A stretch of 7,660 nucleotides of DNA from Armatimonadota bacterium. Lineage in GTDB: Bacteria > Sysuimicrobiota > Sysuimicrobiia > Sysuimicrobiales > JACQTN01. Of the stretch, positions 6,003-7,660 are shown piece by piece (position 1 is the first letter of the stretch; every line of letters begins with the position of its first letter). Location: contig JACQTN010000192.1 in NCBI GenBank assembly GCA_016210785.1, positions 1 through 7,660 of the forward strand, written 5' to 3'. Both the position numbers and the translations under genes were made by a program. Under the pieces are notes generated by a model that saw nothing but the letters and a program-made list of their open reading frames with translations, searched no databases and was not told where the DNA came from.

Positions 6003-6431
6003 TCACCCGGCCGTGGACGGGGATGCGGACGCGGGCAGCCCGAACTCCCGCCCGATCCACCCGACGATTTCGGCGATGGTGCTGTCCTGGTCGAAGACCG
6101 CCGCCACCCCCAGGTCTACCAGCTTCGGCCGGTCCTTCTCCGGGATGACCCCGCCCACCAGGACCCTGATATCGTCCGCCTGGTGCGCCCGCAGGTGCTC
6201 CAATAGCGGCGGGATCAGCGCCATGTGGGCGCCGGAGAGGATGCTCACGCCGATCAGTTCCACGTCCTCCTGCACCGCCGCCTCCGCCACCTCTTCGGAG
6301 GTGCGGTGCAGGCCCGTGTAGATCACCTCGAAGCCCGCGTCGCGCAGGGCCCGCGCCACGACCTTCACGCCGCGATCGTGGCCGTCGAGCCCGATCTTGG
6401 CCATCAATACGCGCAGTCTCCGCTCCGCCAT
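6003..6431 (-). CDS. hcmB: B12-binding small subunit of an acyl-CoA mutase, hydroxyisobutyryl-CoA-mutase-like
   Basis: Stand-alone cobalamin-binding subunit that joins the large subunit to make the adenosylcobalamin radical mutase. Numbering from the ATG at 6431 (142 residues): GLDGHDRG holds the DxHxxG motif with the cobalt-ligand His18; SIL (63-65) is the SxL motif and GG is at 93-94, with spacings normal for B12 domains. The last strand reads VFDQDST (112-118), where methylmalonyl-CoA mutases usually have F-G-P-G-T. The second Asp (116, codon 6084-6086) aligns with the substrate-binding Asp117 of HcmB as I recall that family. This favours a 2-hydroxyacyl-CoA substrate. An in-frame ATG at 6452 would add seven residues; the shorter start is chosen because family members begin 5-8 residues before R-V-L-x-A-K. 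Neither start has a strong Shine-Dalgarno. The ligase follows after 5 bases, so the two are co-transcribed. The gene symbol is tentative; generic B12 mutase small subunit is the fallback. Confidence 0.9.
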   Translation of the reverse strand: MAERRLRVLMAKIGLDGHDRGVKVVARALRDAGFEVIYTGLHRTSEEVAEAAVQEDVELIGVSILSGAHMALIPPLLEHLRAHQADDIRVLVGGVIPEKDRPKLVDLGVAAVFDQDSTIAEIVGWIGREFGLPASASPSTAG

Positions 6432-6614
6432 ACCCGTCTCTACCGCCCGCATTCCGCAGGTTCGTAAGGCCGATTGAGTAATTTCCCCAGGAGGCGGACG
6501 CTCCCCTGGTCACAATCCTCGTGGCACGGATCGGACACCGCCGGGACGTCTACCGTTAGGGCACTCAGCCAAGCGTGCATGGGCGCCCTTCACTCGTGAA
6601 TTTTCTGGGGTGCG
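6432..6614. other. 183-base gap between mutase large and small subunit genes
   Basis: No gene is seen. Slightly extended start choices for the small subunit reach to 6452. On the plus strand CCCCAGGAG (6485-6493) can pair imperfectly with CTCCCCTGG (6501-6509) around GCGGACG, a modest hairpin with a bulge and no T-run. AGGGC at 6558-6562 and GCCCT at 6586-6590 form a second, weak inverted repeat. I found no convincing -35/-10 pair for the minus strand. The gap is unusually long for two subunits of one enzyme, so a promoter or processing site here is possible but unproven. Confidence 0.4.
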
Positions 6615-7660
6615 TTAGAACACCGGCCGCTCCACGTAGGTCCCGAACACCGGACGCAAAGCCTTCACGACCTCCCCCATCGTCGCATACGCCTTCACCG
6701 CCTCGATCGTGGGCGGGATGATGTTGTCCTCGGTGCCCGCCACGTCAACCAATTCCTTCAGACACCGCTCCACCCGCCGCGAATCGCGCTGCGCCTTGAT
6801 CTGCGCCAGCCGCTGTTTCTGCCGCCCCTCCACGTCCCGGTCCACCTCGTGGAGTGCGATCGGGATCTCCGTCGTCCCCAGGGGGTCCGTGTACCGGTTG
6901 ACACCCACCACCGCCAGTTCGCCCCGCTCCTTGTGCTTCTGGTAGCGGTAGGCGCTGTCGGCGATCTCCATCTGGCAGAAGTTCTGCTCCGCCGCGGCCA
7001 CGGCGCCGCCCAGGTCGTCGATGCGCCGGATGTACGCCCGGATCCCCTCCTCGATCTGGCCGGTGAGCGACTCGAGGAAGTAACTGCCCGCCAGCGGGTC
7101 GACGCTGTTGGCGGCGCCGGTCTCCTCCAGGATGATCTGCTGCGTCCGCAGCGCCACCTTCATGGCGAGCTCGCTGGGGATGGCCAGCGCCTCGTCCATC
7201 CCATTGGTGTGCAGGCTCTGTGCGGCGCCCAGCACCGCGGACAGCCCCTGGAGGGCCGTGCGGGCAATATTGTTGAGCGGCTCCTTCGCCGTCAGGCTCG
7301 ACCCGGCCGTCTGGCAGTGGAAGCGCAGGCGCATGGACTCGGGTGCGCGGGCGCCGAACCGCTCGCGCATGATCCTGGCCCACACCCGCCGCGCCGCCCT
7401 GAACTTGGCGATCTCTTCAAAGAAGTCGCGCTCGGCGATGAAGTAGAAGGCCAGGCGCGGTGCGAAGTCGTCCACCGCCAGCCCCTTCTTCAACACCTCT
7501 TCCACGTAGGCGATGCCGTTGGCCAGGGTGAAGGCCGCCTCCTGCACCGCCGTTGAGCCCGCCTCCCGGATGTGGTAGCCGCTGATGTTGATGGGGTTGT
7601 AGTGCGGCAGATGCTTCGCGCTGTAGATGATGAGGTCGCGCACCAGCCGCATGGCCGGCC
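6615..7660 (-). CDS. Acyl-CoA mutase large subunit, C-terminal part (hydroxyisobutyryl- or methylmalonyl-CoA mutase family)
   Basis: TIM-barrel substrate-binding subunit of an adenosylcobalamin-dependent acyl-CoA mutase. About 347 codons lie in the window and the frame runs off the right edge; the full family length is about 550-570, so roughly 200 N-terminal residues are missing. The ATG at 7652 is internal, since it aligns with the P-E-P-S-M-R family stretch. Numbering from it: NISGYHIREAG (22-32) with His27 (codon 7572-7574), the equivalent of catalytic His244 of methylmalonyl-CoA mutase; FFEEIAKFRAARR (77-89); RFHCQTAGSSLTA (110-122); AQSLHTNGMDEALA (144-157); terminal GTYVERPVF. There is no B12 domain, as expected when a separate small subunit follows. 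Residues that separate substrates (Tyr89/Arg207 in methylmalonyl-, Ile90/Gln208 in hydroxyisobutyryl-CoA mutase) lie just outside the window. Neighbours favour a hydroxyacyl-CoA substrate; methylmalonyl- or isobutyryl-CoA remain possible. Confidence 0.92.
   Translation of the reverse strand, partial: PAMRLVRDLIIYSAKHLPHYNPINISGYHIREAGSTAVQEAAFTLANGIAYVEEVLKKGLAVDDFAPRLAFYFIAERDFFEEIAKFRAARRVWARIMRERFGARAPESMRLRFHCQTAGSSLTAKEPLNNIARTALQGLSAVLGAAQSLHTNGMDEALAIPSELAMKVALRTQQIILEETGAANSVDPLAGSYFLESLTGQIEEGIRAYIRRIDDLGGAVAAAEQNFCQMEIADSAYRYQKHKERGELAVVGVNRYTDPLGTTEIPIALHEVDRDVEGRQKQRLAQIKAQRDSRRVERCLKELVDVAGTEDNIIPPTIEAVKAYATMGEVVKALRPVFGTYVERPVF

Noticed and set aside
5998..6513. N-terminal extension of the PaaK-like ligase to a 648-residue protein
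   Set aside because: The frame stays open because of high GC, but its translation is low-complexity Gly/Arg/Ala and overlaps the well-conserved B12 subunit in another frame. The ligase family begins near the ATG at 5997.
6432..6614. Cobalamin riboswitch before the B12 subunit gene
   Set aside because: The minus strand has a GACCAGGGGAG stretch faintly like a B12 box, but the rest of the conserved core is not recognisable and the position is inside an operon. An Rfam RF00174 search would settle it.

Overview
The window is a GC-rich, gene-dense stretch of bacterial chromosome with no RNA genes, CRISPR array, insertion sequence or phage gene. Short intergenic gaps, overlapping start and stop codons, a coenzyme B12-dependent acyl-CoA mutase split into large and small subunits, and a palindromic repeat of the kind scattered through many environmental genomes all suggest a free-living, metabolically versatile, high-GC bacterium. 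The sequence alone does not fix the phylum; Chloroflexota-like or other deep-branching environmental lineages are guesses.

Layout. Seven genes lie on the minus strand and read from the right edge leftwards: the C-terminal part of a mutase large subunit (from beyond 7660 to 6615), its B12-binding small subunit (6431-6003), a phenylacetate-CoA-ligase-like enzyme (5997-4567), a MeaB/ArgK-type GTPase chaperone (4442-3330), a two-helix membrane protein (3325-3089), a metallo-beta-lactamase-fold hydrolase (3092-2166) and a gamma-carbonic-anhydrase-like protein (2089-1559). Facing them on the plus strand is a benzoate-CoA-ligase-like enzyme, cut by the left edge (2-1492). Most minus-strand junctions are 4-5 bases or overlap. 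The exceptions are a 183-base gap between the mutase subunits, a 124-base gap filled with palindromic repeats between the ligase and MeaB genes, and a 76-base gap before the last gene.

How the genes work together. The best reading is a carbon-skeleton rearrangement module. The ligase makes a CoA thioester, the B12 mutase rearranges it, and the GTPase loads and protects the mutase's cofactor. These four functions are the set known for 2-hydroxyisobutyrate use (HcmA, HcmB, HCL, MeaH; product 3-hydroxybutyryl-CoA). Two residue-level observations favour that over plain methylmalonyl-CoA metabolism. The ligase has Tyr164 and Ser239 at the same numbers as the hydroxyl-binding pair reported for 2-hydroxyisobutyrate-CoA ligase, and it is nearly the same length. 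The small subunit has Gln-Asp where methylmalonyl-CoA mutases usually have Pro-Gly, matching the substrate-binding Asp117 of HcmB. Both comparisons rest on remembered family data. The decisive large-subunit residues lie outside the window.

Other notable items are an in-frame 48-bp tandem repeat that enlarges the MeaB-like protein, a histidine-to-glutamate change at a metal-ligand position of the gamma-carbonic-anhydrase-like protein, and a small membrane-protein gene of unusual base composition placed tightly inside the operon.
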